A stretch of 64,000 bases of DNA. Source: Neptuniibacter pectenicola (GTDB lineage: Bacteria; Pseudomonadota; Gammaproteobacteria; Pseudomonadales; Balneatricaceae). The notes below the pieces were generated by a model. That model saw only the letters and a list, made by a program, of their open reading frames with translations, was not told the origin of the DNA and did not search any database. Below, piece after piece: positions 11,332 through 20,899 of the stretch. Position numbers and translations under genes: made by a program. Position 1 is the stretch's first letter. Every line of letters begins with the position of its first letter. The stretch spans positions 1 through 64,000 of the forward strand of contig NZ_LUTS01000012.1 in assembly GCF_001597735.1 (NCBI RefSeq), in the 5' to 3' direction.

Positions 11332-12048
11332 GTGAGCAACCTCAGGACATTACATTTTTACGCAACCCCTGAGCACGATTGCAGCTATTTAGCACAGAAA
11401 ATAGCAAAAACGCTGTTTGTTGATCCCCAAGTCCAATTGGATCAAGCAACGTATAGCCAACTATCTGATCTGGGTTTTAGGCGTAGCGGAAAACATGTGT
11501 ACCGCCCCCATTGCGATGGTTGCAACGCGTGCATATCGGTCCGAATCCCCCTCGCCATTTACTCGTTTAGCAAAAGCCAAAAAAGAATTCTAAATAAAAA
11601 CAAAGATTTAACCGCGACACTTAAAAAGCCTGCGTTTACCGACGAGTATTATTCGTTATACGCCCGTTACATCAATAAGCGTCATCAAGATGGGGATATG
11701 TACCCGGCCAGCGCCGAGCAATTTAACTCCTTCCTTGTTGAGGGCGAAGAGCACACGCAATTTATCGAGTTTAGAAACCCCGACGGCGTTCTGACTGCAC
11801 TCAGTGTTGTTGATACCCTAAAACAGGGACTCTCGGCCATATACACCTTCTTTGATCCCTCACAACCCAAACGCAGCTTAGGTACTTATTGTATTTTGTG
11901 GCAATTACAATTTTGCCAACAAAAAAACCTCAATTATCTATACCTTGGTTACTGGGTAAAAGACTGCAAAAAAATGAGTTATAAGATTGCATTTAAGCCC
12001 TTTGAGCTGCTCTTAGAGGGGCAATGGACCTTAATTCAACCCGAATAG
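11332..12048 (+). CDS. bpt: Aspartate/glutamate leucyltransferase (Bpt/ATE family)
   Basis: A 238-aa aminoacyl-tRNA transferase of the ATE fold that adds Leu to N-terminal Asp or Glu. The N-terminal Cys cluster is present (HDCSYL, then HCDGCNACISVR), as are SGKHVYRPHC and the C-terminal signatures SLGTYCILWQLQ and LYLGYWVKDCKKMSYK. The start is GTG, 3 bp after aat. Bacterial members of this length are leucyl- rather than arginyltransferases, which is why I use bpt rather than ate. Confidence 0.95.
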   Translation: MSNLRTLHFYATPEHDCSYLAQKIAKTLFVDPQVQLDQATYSQLSDLGFRRSGKHVYRPHCDGCNACISVRIPLAIYSFSKSQKRILNKNKDLTATLKKPAFTDEYYSLYARYINKRHQDGDMYPASAEQFNSFLVEGEEHTQFIEFRNPDGVLTALSVVDTLKQGLSAIYTFFDPSQPKRSLGTYCILWQLQFCQQKNLNYLYLGYWVKDCKKMSYKIAFKPFELLLEGQWTLIQPE

Positions 12049-12093
12049 TCACCGCTAAAGTCTAATTTAAACCACATATATGTTGATTTCCCT

Positions 12094-12122
12094 TTGATAT
12101 AAAAGTGAATTTCAGGCACAAT
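12094..12122 (+). promoter_or_regulatory. Probable sigma-70 promoter of infA
   Basis: TTGATA (12094-12099), a 17-bp spacer, and CACAAT (12117-12122), about 60 bp before the infA start. The -35 is good, the -10 moderate. It would let infA be expressed independently of trxB-aat-bpt. Confidence 0.4.
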
Positions 12123-12148
12123 ACCGCGCAATTATTAGGTCCAGATAA

Positions 12149-12403
<255 letters not shown>

Positions 12404-12460
12404 TCATTGCGTCTTTCCGGCACCGCTTAAGCAAACGCTAAGCTAGCCGAGGTAAGCATA

Positions 12461-12491
12461 AAAAAATGGCAGCCTATGGGCTGCCATTTTT
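12461..12491. terminator. Bidirectional terminator between infA and clpA
   Basis: AAAATGGCAGCC-TATG-GGCTGCCATTTT, a 12-bp perfect stem with a four-base loop and A/T runs on both sides. It serves the convergent infA and clpA genes. Confidence 0.92.
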
Positions 12492-12506
12492 GTTATTAGC
12501 TAGCGT

Positions 12507-14762
12507 TTAAACGCAGCTTGTCACCTCAACGCTGATCTCACCTTCTGCGTCCACGCCGATCTCTACTTCACCTCCCTCTTCAGCCAGCTCGCCAAACAGG
12601 ATCATTTCAGCTAACGGTTTCTTCAGTTTTTCCTGAATCAAACGTTTCATCGGTCGTGCACCCATGTGCTCATCGTATCCTTTTTCAGCAAACCACGTAC
12701 GGGCCGCATCAGTAAGGTGAAGGACAACACGTTTATCCTCTAACTGCACCTGAAGCTCAGCAAAGAACTTATCCACTACGCCTTTAATAATATTGGCATC
12801 CAGCGGTTTAAATTGAATGATGCCGTCCAAGCGGTTACGGAATTCAGGTGTAAACATTTTCTTAATCGCTTCCATACCATCCGTAGCATGGTTTTGTTTA
12901 GTGAAACCAATCGATGCACGACTCATATCTTGAGCACCCGCATTGGTCGTCATCACTAAGATAACATTACGGAAATCAGCCTTGCGGCCGTTGTTATCCG
13001 TTAATGTTCCGTTATCCATAACCTGTAACAGCAAATTAAAGACTTCAGGATGGGCTTTTTCTATCTCATCCAGCAACAATACACAGTGTGGCGACTTAGT
13101 AACCGCCTCCGTCAACAACCCGCCTTGGTCATAACCTACATAACCCGGTGGAGCACCGATCAAGCGTGAAACCGTATGCCTCTCCATGTACTCTGACATG
13201 TCAAAACGCACAAGCTCTATGCCCATCACTCTCGCCAGTTGCTGTGTAACCTCGGTTTTACCAACACCGGTAGGACCGGCAAACAAGAAGCTACCAACCG
13301 GCTTATCCGGCTCTTTTAGCCCTGCACGGGATAGTTTGATAGCAGAGGCCAGCGTATCGATCGCTTCATCTTGCCCCAACACCACCATTTTAAGATTGCT
13401 ATCCAGTTTCGCCAGCTGGCTTTTATCGGAGGCGGAAACACTTTTAGGTGGGATGCGCGCAATTTTTGCTACGATCGCTTCGACATCCTCAACCTCAATC
13501 ACCTTTTTACGCAGCTCTTCCGGCAGGAGGCGCTGATATGCCCCTGCTTCATCAATGACATCAATGGCCTTGTCTGGCATATGCTTATCATTAATATAGC
13601 GCCCAGCAAGCTCTGCTGCGGCCTTAAGGGCCTCATCGCTATAGGTTAGCTCATGATGTTCTTCAAAACGCTGCTTTAACCCTCGCAATATAGCGTAGGT
13701 GTCATCGATACTTGGCTCAAGTACATCCACTTTCTGAAAACGACGTGCAAGGGCACGGTCTTTTTCAAAAATACCGCGAAACTCTTGGAACGTGGTCGAA
13801 CCGATGCAACGAATCTGTCCCGAACTAAGCAGAGGTTTAAGCAGGTTTGACGCATCCATCGATCCACCTGACGCAGCACCTGCACCAATGATCGTATGGA
13901 TCTCATCAATAAATAATATGGCTTTAGGCAGCTCTTTGATCTCGTTCAAGAGGCCTTTTAAACGCTTCTCAAAGTCACCGCGATACTTGGTGCCCGCTAA
14001 CAACGCGCCGAGGTCCAATGAATAAACGACCGACTCTTTGATGACTTCAGGGACTTTGCTTTCAACAATAAGCTTAGCCAAGCCTTCGGCAATAGCGGTT
14101 TTACCTACACCCGCTTCACCCACCAGCAAGGGGTTGTTTTTACGACGACGGGACAATATCTGCACCACCCGTTCGACTTCTGCATCACGGCCAACCAACG
14201 GATCAATCAGGCCTTTTTCTGCTTCTACATTCAGGTTAACCGCATACTTTCTTAACGGGCTATCCTCTTTTTGTTCGACAGAATCGTCTTCAAGGGGTGT
14301 CGCTGATTGGTCATGCTCCTGCTCTGACATTTTTGAAATGCCATGCGCGATGAAATTTACGGTATCAATACGCTCAATCCCGTGTTGTTGCAGGATGTAA
14401 ACCGCTTGACTCTCTTGCTCGCTAAAAATGGCGACGAGAACATTAGCCCCCGTGACTTCATTTTTACCCGATGATTGTACATGGAACACCGCCCGCTGAA
14501 GCACTCGCTGAAACCCAAGGGTTGGCTGAGTATCTAGATCAGGTAGGGTGTCGGATAATAAAGGGGTCGTTTCTTCGATAAAATCAGCTAGATTTTTTCG
14601 AATACCATCAAAATTAGCACCACAAGCAGCGAGTACTTGGTGCGCCTCATAATTTTCCAACAACGCCAGTAAAAGATGCTCGACGGTTATAAATTCATGT
14701 CGTTTCTCTTTCGCCGCCTGGAAAGCTGCGCTGAGCGTGTCTTCGAGTTCTCGGTTTAACAT
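12507..14762 (-). CDS. clpA: ClpA unfoldase, ATP-binding subunit of ClpAP
   Basis: A 751-aa AAA+ unfoldase that feeds substrates into ClpP. The N domain (residues 1-140) binds ClpS. D1 Walker A is GEAGVGKTAIAEG and D2 Walker A is GPTGVGKTEVTQQ; the Walker B motifs are ILFIDEIHT and LLLDEIEKAHP. The loop ASIGFTKQ corresponds to the IGL/IGF loop that docks on ClpP. Length is standard. It follows clpS by 12 bp on the same strand, as in most gammaproteobacteria. Confidence 0.98.
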   Translation of the reverse strand: MLNRELEDTLSAAFQAAKEKRHEFITVEHLLLALLENYEAHQVLAACGANFDGIRKNLADFIEETTPLLSDTLPDLDTQPTLGFQRVLQRAVFHVQSSGKNEVTGANVLVAIFSEQESQAVYILQQHGIERIDTVNFIAHGISKMSEQEHDQSATPLEDDSVEQKEDSPLRKYAVNLNVEAEKGLIDPLVGRDAEVERVVQILSRRRKNNPLLVGEAGVGKTAIAEGLAKLIVESKVPEVIKESVVYSLDLGALLAGTKYRGDFEKRLKGLLNEIKELPKAILFIDEIHTIIGAGAASGGSMDASNLLKPLLSSGQIRCIGSTTFQEFRGIFEKDRALARRFQKVDVLEPSIDDTYAILRGLKQRFEEHHELTYSDEALKAAAELAGRYINDKHMPDKAIDVIDEAGAYQRLLPEELRKKVIEVEDVEAIVAKIARIPPKSVSASDKSQLAKLDSNLKMVVLGQDEAIDTLASAIKLSRAGLKEPDKPVGSFLFAGPTGVGKTEVTQQLARVMGIELVRFDMSEYMERHTVSRLIGAPPGYVGYDQGGLLTEAVTKSPHCVLLLDEIEKAHPEVFNLLLQVMDNGTLTDNNGRKADFRNVILVMTTNAGAQDMSRASIGFTKQNHATDGMEAIKKMFTPEFRNRLDGIIQFKPLDANIIKGVVDKFFAELQVQLEDKRVVLHLTDAARTWFAEKGYDEHMGARPMKRLIQEKLKKPLAEMILFGELAEEGGEVEIGVDAEGEISVEVTSCV

Positions 14763-14774
14763 GACGGTTCCTCT

Positions 14775-15131
14775 TCAGACTTTCTCGACTTCACAAAGTA
14801 GTGGGTGACTATTGTCTCTTGCATACTGATTAACTATAGCTGCTTTTGTGTCAGCTATATCTTTTGTAAAGATCCCACATACACCTTTACCTTGAGTATG
14901 CACCGATAACATCACTTGTGTAGCTTTTTCTTGGTCCATATTAAAAAACATTATTAGGACCGCTACGACAAAATCCATCGGCGTATAATCATCATTCATC
15001 AAGACCACGCGGTACATGGACGGTTTTTTAACCTCGGGCTTAGCTTCTTGCGTCGCTAAGCCGTGATCGTTTTCAGAGCCCTGCTCTTCATTAGACATTC
15101 GTGGCATATTTTGTTCAATTTTCATACACAT
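14775..15131 (-). CDS. clpS: ClpS adaptor
   Basis: A 118-aa N-recognin that binds Leu/Phe/Trp/Tyr N-termini and delivers them to ClpA. The core [18 protein letters not shown] contains the Asn-Asp of the peptide pocket, and [17 protein letters not shown] carries the conserved His. The N-terminus is variable and disordered. ATGs at 15131 and 15125 are both possible, as is one further in (MPRMSNEEQ); none has a strong Shine-Dalgarno site. It is divergent from cspD across 241 bp. Confidence 0.96.
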   Translation of the reverse strand: MCMKIEQNMPRMSNEEQGSENDHGLATQEAKPEVKKPSMYRVVLMNDDYTPMDFVVAVLIMFFNMDQEKATQVMLSVHTQGKGVCGIFTKDIADTKAAIVNQYARDNSHPLLCEVEKV

Positions 15132-15372
15132 CTATATATCTTCTAATTTTGCACTACAATTAACTACTGAACAGTGAATGAACACCTGTCACACATTCTC
15201 AAGGGGGTGCTATAATTCACTATAGCAGGATTAGGTCATATCCTCGTTGTGCCTGCAAGCACTAGGAAACACTCTTTAGCTACTATTATAGCGTTGAACG
15301 TTATTTTAGCAGTTATAAAGTTGTACGTTCAGGTTAACAATCCAAATGTAGCATTGGATACGGGAGTTAGTT

Positions 15373-15585
15373 ATGCAGACAGGGAAAGTAAAGTGGTTCA
15401 ACAATTCGAAGGGGTACGGATTTATTTTATCCGACGAACATAATGAGGATCTCTTTGCCCATTATTCTGCTATTGAAGTAGATGGATACAAAAGCCTTAA
15501 AGCCGGACAAAAAGTCGAGTTTGATACACAGCCGGGTCCTAAAGGAACACATGCAGTTCAAATTAAGCCCTTAGAAACGCAATAA
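15373..15585 (+). CDS. cspD: Cold-shock-like protein CspD
   Basis: A 70-aa OB-fold single-strand nucleic acid binder. RNP1 is KGYGFIL and RNP2 is DLFAHYSAI. The divergent partnership with clpS-clpA and the somewhat longer C-terminus point to CspD, the stationary-phase replication inhibitor, rather than CspA. GGAG lies nine bases before the ATG. The 241 bp upstream hold promoters for both directions and possibly a long leader. Confidence 0.93.
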   Translation: MQTGKVKWFNNSKGYGFILSDEHNEDLFAHYSAIEVDGYKSLKAGQKVEFDTQPGPKGTHAVQIKPLETQ

Positions 15586-15618
15586 ATAATAAACGGTGCT
15601 TTGCATCTTTATTGTGAT

Positions 15619-15646
15619 AAAAAACCAGCCTTGTGCTGGTTTTTTT
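15619..15646. terminator. Terminator between convergent cspD and icd
   Basis: AAACCAGC-CTTGT-GCTGGTTTTTTT with A-rich left flank. Works for cspD and probably also for icd. Confidence 0.88.
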
Positions 15647-15671
15647 ATGCACGGTGCGGCTATGCCCCGAC

Positions 15672-16928
15672 TCACGACATATGACGGGTAATGGCATCCC
15701 CAAAGGCGCTACAACTTAGGCATTCCGCCCCCTCCATCAAACGTTCAAAGTCATAGGTTACGGTTTTCGCTGCAATCGCTCCGGTAATCCCCTTAATAAT
15801 CAGATCAGCGGCTTCAGTCCAGCCCATGTGCCGTAGCATCATTTCGGCCGACAAAATAATAGAACCGGGATTAACCTTGTTTTGGCCCGCATATTTAGGC
15901 GCCGTCCCATGGGTTGCTTCAAAGATAGCAACCGTATCGGATAAATTAGCCCCTGGGGCAATGCCGATGCCTCCCACCTCAGCAGCGAGAGCATCTGATA
16001 AGTAATCCCCGTTTAAATTCAAGGTCGCTATCACATCATATTCCGATGGCCTTAGTAGCACCTGCTGCAACATGGCATCCGCAATAACATCTTTAATGAT
16101 AATCTCTTTCTGTGTTTTAGGATTTGTCACACTAAACCATGGCCCGCCCTGCCACAGTGTCGCCCCAAACTCTTGTTGTGCGACTTCGTACCCCCATGTT
16201 TTAAAAGCGCCCTCGGTAAATTTCATGATATTCCCCTTATGCACTAAGGTTAGGGAACGGCGATCATGATCAATACAGTAACGCAGCGCTTGTCGAACTA
16301 AGCGTTTGGTTCCCTGTTCAGAGACCGGTTTGATACCGATACCACAGTTTTCATCAAACCGGATGCGAGTAACGCCCATCTCCGTCTTAAGGAAGTTAAT
16401 AATTTTTTTGGCTTTATCACTACCCGCCTCCCACTCGATACCCGCATAGATGTCCTCTGAGTTTTCTCGATACACCACCATATCAACCTCTTCAGGGTTT
16501 CTTACAGGGCTGGGTACACCTTTAAACCATCGAATCGGCCGTTGACAAACATACAGGTCGAGCGCCTGCCTAAGGGCGACATTTAATGAACGTATACCAC
16601 CACTCACTGGCGTCGTCAGCGGGCCTTTAATCCCGATAAGAAAGTCGTTAAATGCGGTTAAGGTTTCGTCAGGTAACCACGTGTCTTTGCCGTATAGCGA
16701 TGTTGCTTTCTCTCCCGCATAAATTTCCATCCATGCGATCGATCTGGCGTCTTGGTACGCTTTGCTAACGGCCGCATTGACGACATTGATCATGACGGGG
16801 GTAATATCAATACCTATTCCATCCCCCATAATGTAAGGGATGATTGGCCTCGCTGGCACATTGAGTGTTTTATCGGCATTGACGGTAATTTTGTCACCCG
16901 CAGGAACAGAAATCTTTAGGTAATCCAT
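15672..16928 (-). CDS. icd: NADP-dependent isocitrate dehydrogenase
   Basis: A 418-aa TCA-cycle enzyme that oxidises isocitrate to 2-oxoglutarate with NADP. The substrate loop [13 protein letters not shown] contains the Ser (114) that AceK phosphorylates in E. coli; [29 protein letters not shown] and the NADP region [12 protein letters not shown] are intact. GGAGT precedes the ATG. It closely follows the E. coli-type homodimeric form, not the monomeric IDH. Confidence 0.97.
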   Translation of the reverse strand: MDYLKISVPAGDKITVNADKTLNVPARPIIPYIMGDGIGIDITPVMINVVNAAVSKAYQDARSIAWMEIYAGEKATSLYGKDTWLPDETLTAFNDFLIGIKGPLTTPVSGGIRSLNVALRQALDLYVCQRPIRWFKGVPSPVRNPEEVDMVVYRENSEDIYAGIEWEAGSDKAKKIINFLKTEMGVTRIRFDENCGIGIKPVSEQGTKRLVRQALRYCIDHDRRSLTLVHKGNIMKFTEGAFKTWGYEVAQQEFGATLWQGGPWFSVTNPKTQKEIIIKDVIADAMLQQVLLRPSEYDVIATLNLNGDYLSDALAAEVGGIGIAPGANLSDTVAIFEATHGTAPKYAGQNKVNPGSIILSAEMMLRHMGWTEAADLIIKGITGAIAAKTVTYDFERLMEGAECLSCSAFGDAITRHMS

Positions 16929-17054
16929 AATAAACTCCCTTCAGCCTTTTCGGTTCTGTAGAATAACGACTGTAATCGATTTAAGTATCTATGCCTTTTA
17001 GTATAGATCAGCTTTAAACCTCAGATTAATCACTCAATTTCATAGAATAATTTA

Positions 17055-17708
17055 ATGTCTAAAATCTTATTATTTAACAAGCCCTTTCAAGTATTAACCC
17101 AGTTCACCAGTGATGATGACAAAGCCACGTTAGCCGCCTACATCGATAAACCGGGTTTCTATGCCGCAGGACGATTAGATTATGACTCCGAAGGGCTATT
17201 GATTTTGACTGACAATGGACAGTTACAGCACCAACTGGCCAACCCTAAGTTTAAGTTAGAGAAGACCTATTGGGCACAAGTCGAGGGGGCTATAACGGAT
17301 GAGGCACTTAAACAGCTATCCGAAGGGGTCACGCTGAAAGATGGTCTCACCCGCCCTGCACAAGCCAAGCGCATGGATGAACCCGACGTATGGGACAGAG
17401 TCCCGCGCATTAGGGAGCGAAAAAACATTCCAACCAGCTGGGTTGAGCTGAAAATTACTGAAGGCAAAAACCGACAGGTTAGAAGAATGACCGCAGCTGT
17501 GGGATTTCCCACACTCCGTTTAATTCGCTATAGCATTGGCCCCTATACACTTGATCAATTGCAACCAGGGCAGTGTTTAGAAACAGAGGTCCAATTTGTC
17601 CTGGATGAGAGCCGCCCAGAGACAAATAGAAAACGCCGACACCCACATCAAAAGCAACCTCGTCGTATCACGCCTAGCAAACACGGACGCAAAAGAAAGG
17701 CGCCCTAA
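17055..17708 (+). CDS. rluE: 23S rRNA pseudouridine synthase RluE-type
   Basis: A 217-aa RsuA-family pseudouridine synthase. The catalytic Asp is in AAGRLDYDSEGLLILT (residue about 42); the motif EGKNRQVRRMTAAVGFPTLRLIR follows. There is no N-terminal S4 domain, which fits RluE (23S rRNA U2457), a small S4-less member. The C-terminal 30 residues are very basic (Arg/Lys/His) and probably aid RNA binding. It is divergent from icd, the same neighbour as in E. coli. Confidence 0.92.
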   Translation: MSKILLFNKPFQVLTQFTSDDDKATLAAYIDKPGFYAAGRLDYDSEGLLILTDNGQLQHQLANPKFKLEKTYWAQVEGAITDEALKQLSEGVTLKDGLTRPAQAKRMDEPDVWDRVPRIRERKNIPTSWVELKITEGKNRQVRRMTAAVGFPTLRLIRYSIGPYTLDQLQPGQCLETEVQFVLDESRPETNRKRRHPHQKQPRRITPSKHGRKRKAP

Positions 17709-17726
17709 TAACAGGACGCCTTTTTT
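17697..17726 (+). terminator. Terminator of rluE overlapping its stop codon
   Basis: AAGGCG and CGCCTT flank a 14-base loop and are followed by T6. The left arm overlaps the last codons of rluE. Confidence 0.7.
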
Positions 17727-17750
17727 AACCAACCCAATACTATGGGGAAA

Positions 17751-17918
17751 TTAGCCTTTTTTATTGCTCACAACTAACCACACGGCATGAATCACGCCGG
17801 GCAACCAGCCACACAAACACAGGATAATATTAATCACAAGGTGCTTAGTAACACCAACTTGAAAAAATGCGCCTAAAGGCGGCAACAAAATAGCTAAAAT
17901 TAAATTTAAAATATTCAC
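17751..17918 (-). CDS. yqaE: YqaE/Pmp3 family small membrane protein
   Basis: A 55-aa protein. Starting from GTG it reads (M)NILNLILAILLPPLGAFFQ, then VGVTKHLVINIILCLCGWLP and GVIHAVWLVVSNKKG. Two hydrophobic helices with the PPLGAF and CxCGWLPGxIHA pattern identify the UPF0057/Pmp3 stress-associated proteolipid family. AGGAGA lies seven bases before the GTG. Members respond to membrane or salt stress in several organisms, but their molecular function is not settled. Confidence 0.9.
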   Translation of the reverse strand: MNILNLILAILLPPLGAFFQVGVTKHLVINIILCLCGWLPGVIHAVWLVVSNKKG

Positions 17919-17983
17919 TTACGCTCTCCTAAAAACAGATCCAACAATGGAAGAATACGACTAACAACCCCGTAAACGTTCCT

Positions 17984-18790
17984 TCAATTTAAACTCAGCA
18001 ACTTTTTAACCGCACTGAGTAAGCGGTCATCATCTGACTCAAGCGGTACGCCCTGTTCAAGCAACACACCCCGCCCTTCAACATATGGGTTAGCATTCCC
18101 CTGCACATCTTTTATTAAGTTATTACGCGCAACCTCCCACTCATCGACCGGATCCAGCTTATGCCATGCGGTAAAAAGCTGTGTCTGCTTTTTGCTCAGC
18201 TTAATATCATACTGATCACGCATGTAAAAATAGGTACGTGCGATATCGCCTCGAACAGAATCAGCGGGTTCAACCTTTCGCGCTTTAAAATCTATCTCCA
18301 TGTCGCAATACCCATAAACTCTAGGCTCACCGCTCAACGAAGCAAAGCTGTAGTTGGAACGATCACCATTGACCTCTCCGATGGCAGGGACGAGGTTATG
18401 TAAGTCCGACTCCATCCTTTTAAACTGTTTATTCTTCTTACAGGCTTTTCTCCCCCCTGCTTGCCAGCACTGGAGTTGATGCCCAAACGCCCATGCAGGC
18501 ATCACATGCTCCCACTCAATACGTTGAGCCCTTGTCGCATTTTTTCGGGGCTGATAACCGCAGCTGGGAAGGTCTGGAATCAACTTTTTCCCTTGACGCT
18601 GATAAGTACATCCGCAGTAAAAGGTTAACGCATGACCTTTATAGATCGTGGTTAAGAGTTTTTTTGATTTCGAAAAAGAGCTCGGATGTTCAGCAGAAGC
18701 GATAGCGGGAAGCAAACATAAAAGCATCAAATAGTTAACACGCGAGTTTTTGATGCCGTGTTTAACATCACTTCTTAAATACTGCGACAT
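17984..18790 (-). CDS. endA: Secreted endonuclease I
   Basis: A 268-aa periplasmic or extracellular nuclease of the EndA/Dns/Vvn family. From the ATG at 18790 it has a basic n-region and a hydrophobic core LMLLCLLPAIASA ending at a signal peptidase site. The His-Me finger motif is RIEWEHVMPAWAFG; MESDLHNLVPAIGEVNGDRSN is the second conserved block. Cys residues for disulfides are present (FYCGCTYQ and others). A TTG at 18817 would add nine residues, but GGAA before 18790 favours the shorter form. The C-terminal 30 residues are variable. Confidence 0.93.
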   Translation of the reverse strand: MSQYLRSDVKHGIKNSRVNYLMLLCLLPAIASAEHPSSFSKSKKLLTTIYKGHALTFYCGCTYQRQGKKLIPDLPSCGYQPRKNATRAQRIEWEHVMPAWAFGHQLQCWQAGGRKACKKNKQFKRMESDLHNLVPAIGEVNGDRSNYSFASLSGEPRVYGYCDMEIDFKARKVEPADSVRGDIARTYFYMRDQYDIKLSKKQTQLFTAWHKLDPVDEWEVARNNLIKDVQGNANPYVEGRGVLLEQGVPLESDDDRLLSAVKKLLSLN

Positions 18791-18916
18791 TGGGTTTCCA
18801 TATGATTTGGCATCCAATGCCGGACATAAAGCGTCTAACGCTTCAAAGCATCCTGCTAAATTTGTTTATATTTTAATAGGTTAAAGCTAAACCTAAACTG
18901 AACAATCCCCCTTTCC

Positions 18917-18939
18917 ATTCAGGGACAGGCACTCTTAAA
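18917..18939 (+). repeat. Left inverted repeat of a RAYT-type element
   Basis: ATTCAGGGACAGGCACTCTT followed by AAA. Its reverse complement recurs at 20161-20184 with one substitution and one indel. It lies 82 bp before the transposase start. Such GGGACAGGCAC ends fit RAYT-associated palindromes or element termini. Confidence 0.75.
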
Positions 18940-19021
18940 TTGACAAAAAACCATCCCAATCCTAAGATAAATCTGACTAACAACACTTAACCAAGCTAAC
19001 CATCGATAAAAGGATTTACCG

Positions 19022-19990
19022 ATGACTCGCCCAAGAAAGGAACTCGTGTCTGCTCAAGACACCCCCTACTACCATGTCGTTTCCCGCTGTGTACGCCGTT
19101 CATTTTTATGTGGGTCCGATCCCACCACCGGCAAAAACTACGAACACCGGCGCCAATGGATTGAAGACCGTATACGCATTTTATCGTCTATTTTCACTAT
19201 CGACATCTGCGCTTATGCAGTCATGTCGAACCACCACCATCTGGTAGTAAAGCTCAACCCCAGTGAGGCGGAGTCATGGTCAGCAACAGAGGTTGTTACA
19301 CGCTGGCTGAGTTTATTTAAAGGCCCGCTACTTATTCAGCGATGGCTATCCGGCAAGGCACTTAGCCAAGCAGAGCGTAAAGCGGCAGATGAGATAATAT
19401 CGGTCTACCGCTCACGGCTAACGAGCCTTAGTTGGTTTATGAAATGCCTAAACGAACCGATTGCTCGCCAAGCGAATTTAGAAGATAAATGCACGGGACA
19501 CTTCTGGGAGTCTCGTTTTAAATCTCAGGCCCTATTAACGGAAGAGGCCCTACTTTCCTGTATGGCCTATGTTGATCTAAACCCTATACGTGTGAAGATG
19601 GCAAACACACCCGAAGACTCAGAACACACCAGTATCAAAGAACGGATTAAACCCACATTCGATCCCAAATCAGCCATTCACGATCAAAAGGCACCGTTAG
19701 CACTACAGCACCTCCAATCATCCATTAAACCCCTACTTCACTTTGAAGGAGCCGCCAAAGCCAACGATAAGCAAGGCACTTTATTCAGCTTAAAAGATTA
19801 TTTAACACTGGTTGATATGACAGGCCGGATTATACGCGAAGATAAACACGGGGCTATATCCATTCACTTACCACCGATACTTGAAAGGCTGGGATTAGAT
19901 AGCGAAAACTGGCTTGAGAATGCGACTCAGTTTGAACAACATTACTCGAAAAAATTCGCTAGAAAACGACGAGTCAGACAAGCCGCCTAA
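19022..19990 (+). CDS. REP-associated tyrosine transposase (IS200-like HUH)
   Basis: A 322-aa transposase of the Y1 HUH class. Near the N-terminus it has DTPYYHVVSRCVRRSFLCG. The HUH motif region is SNHHHLVVKL (residues 69-78). FWESRFK and AYVDLNPIRV carry the family's later blocks, with Tyr183 a possible nucleophile. Compared with the short RAYTs it has a longer C-terminal part of unknown role. AAAGGATTTACCG lies before the ATG. It stands alone between endA and a pqiA-like gene, inside a pair of inverted repeats, so it probably arrived as a unit. Confidence 0.9.
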   Translation: MTRPRKELVSAQDTPYYHVVSRCVRRSFLCGSDPTTGKNYEHRRQWIEDRIRILSSIFTIDICAYAVMSNHHHLVVKLNPSEAESWSATEVVTRWLSLFKGPLLIQRWLSGKALSQAERKAADEIISVYRSRLTSLSWFMKCLNEPIARQANLEDKCTGHFWESRFKSQALLTEEALLSCMAYVDLNPIRVKMANTPEDSEHTSIKERIKPTFDPKSAIHDQKAPLALQHLQSSIKPLLHFEGAAKANDKQGTLFSLKDYLTLVDMTGRIIREDKHGAISIHLPPILERLGLDSENWLENATQFEQHYSKKFARKRRVRQAA

Positions 19991-20142
19991 CCCACCCTTT
20001 ATTCTGAAGTAACAATCAAAGCATCAGCTCCCCGCTGAGCCTACCGGCCGACCTAAAAACACCAAATACGGGGCTATAGCCCAGTTACGACAACAGCCGA
20101 ATACCCGATCACCCAAAAATCCTCAACACATACCCCCGATGA

Positions 20143-20212
20143 AAGGTGCACTCTTTTATTTTTAAAGAGCGCCTGTCCCTGAATAAAAAGGGTGCCGAAT
20201 AAAAAGGGTGCC
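20143..20212 (-). repeat. Right inverted repeat, hairpin and tandem 16-bp repeat of the RAYT element
   Basis: 20161-20184 is the inverted partner of 18917-18939 (GCCTGTCCCTGAAT shared exactly). The same arm also folds locally: AGGTGCACTCTTTT (from 20143) pairs with AAAGAGCGCCT. Directly after it a 16-bp unit GAATAAAAAGGGTGCC is repeated exactly (20181-20196, 20197-20212), and the second copy runs into TGTCCTCG, a third GTGCCTGTCC-type sequence. Confidence 0.75.
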
Positions 20213-20309
20213 TGTCCTCGTTTGGAGGAATAGCGCCTTCCCGGCTTATATGATCAAAGCGTAGCCAGGCAGTTAAGTAAGCTGGTGCTGCTATCAGGCT
20301 CCATCAAGC

Positions 20310-20789
20310 TTAAGCCTTAAATAGATTCACCACTTTATGGGTTAGGTACATAATGAGCATCACAGCACAGGCAAATACGTACAAGCCCCAGTGGACCTCA
20401 ATGGAGGCAACCGCACCAAGCTTAACCGTCATGATCAGTACCGCAACAACAAACACATCGAGCATCGCCCAACGGCCATAATCATGCATCAGTCGCAAAT
20501 AATGCTTTTGCTTAGGTGAACATGCCCGTTCCGGCCTTAAGCTCACAAAAAGAAACGCCACTTTGGCAATCGGCGCGATTATGCTAAAGATGAAAATAAC
20601 GATCGCAATAAAATACTGCCCTTCGGTAATTAAGCTAGCTAAGCCTCCCATAACCGAAAAAGAGCTTTCAAAAAAATAGAACTGGCTCATCGTCAGCATA
20701 GGCGAAAATAACCCCACAAGTAGAAGCAGTGTGGCAAGTAACAGCAATAATCGTAGGAAAAGAGTATTTTGTGGGCGCGTTGGCTGCAT
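20310..20789 (-). CDS. PqiA-domain inner-membrane protein
   Basis: A 159-aa protein with four predicted membrane helices. The core SFSVMGGLASLITEGQYFIA, FSIIAPIAKVAFLF, and [20 protein letters not shown] matches one paraquat-inducible protein A domain. E. coli PqiA has two such domains plus zinc ribbons; this protein has a single domain and no Cys pairs. No pqiB/MCE gene follows. A role in envelope lipid homeostasis is possible by family, but nothing local supports it. Confidence 0.85.
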   Translation of the reverse strand: MQPTRPQNTLFLRLLLLLATLLLLVGLFSPMLTMSQFYFFESSFSVMGGLASLITEGQYFIAIVIFIFSIIAPIAKVAFLFVSLRPERACSPKQKHYLRLMHDYGRWAMLDVFVVAVLIMTVKLGAVASIEVHWGLYVFACAVMLIMYLTHKVVNLFKA

Positions 20790-20899
20790 AAAGAGAGGTC
20801 TAAGCGTCTAAATAAAAAGAGGATTATACCTTAATTAGCACGATGTGGACTGAATCAATCATAAGGGAAAACATTCCCCCTATGATTGATTACTCTCGG

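Noticed and set aside
13186-13536. 116-codon plus-strand frame
   Set aside because: Antisense to the second ATPase domain of clpA; Ser-rich shadow with no start signal.
18831-18850. attC-like GTCTAACGC sequence before endA
   Set aside because: No paired core within 150 bp and no palindromic interior, so no second integron site.
20181-20212. Possible CRISPR-like repeat
   Set aside because: Two adjacent copies with no spacer; it belongs to the RAYT element end.
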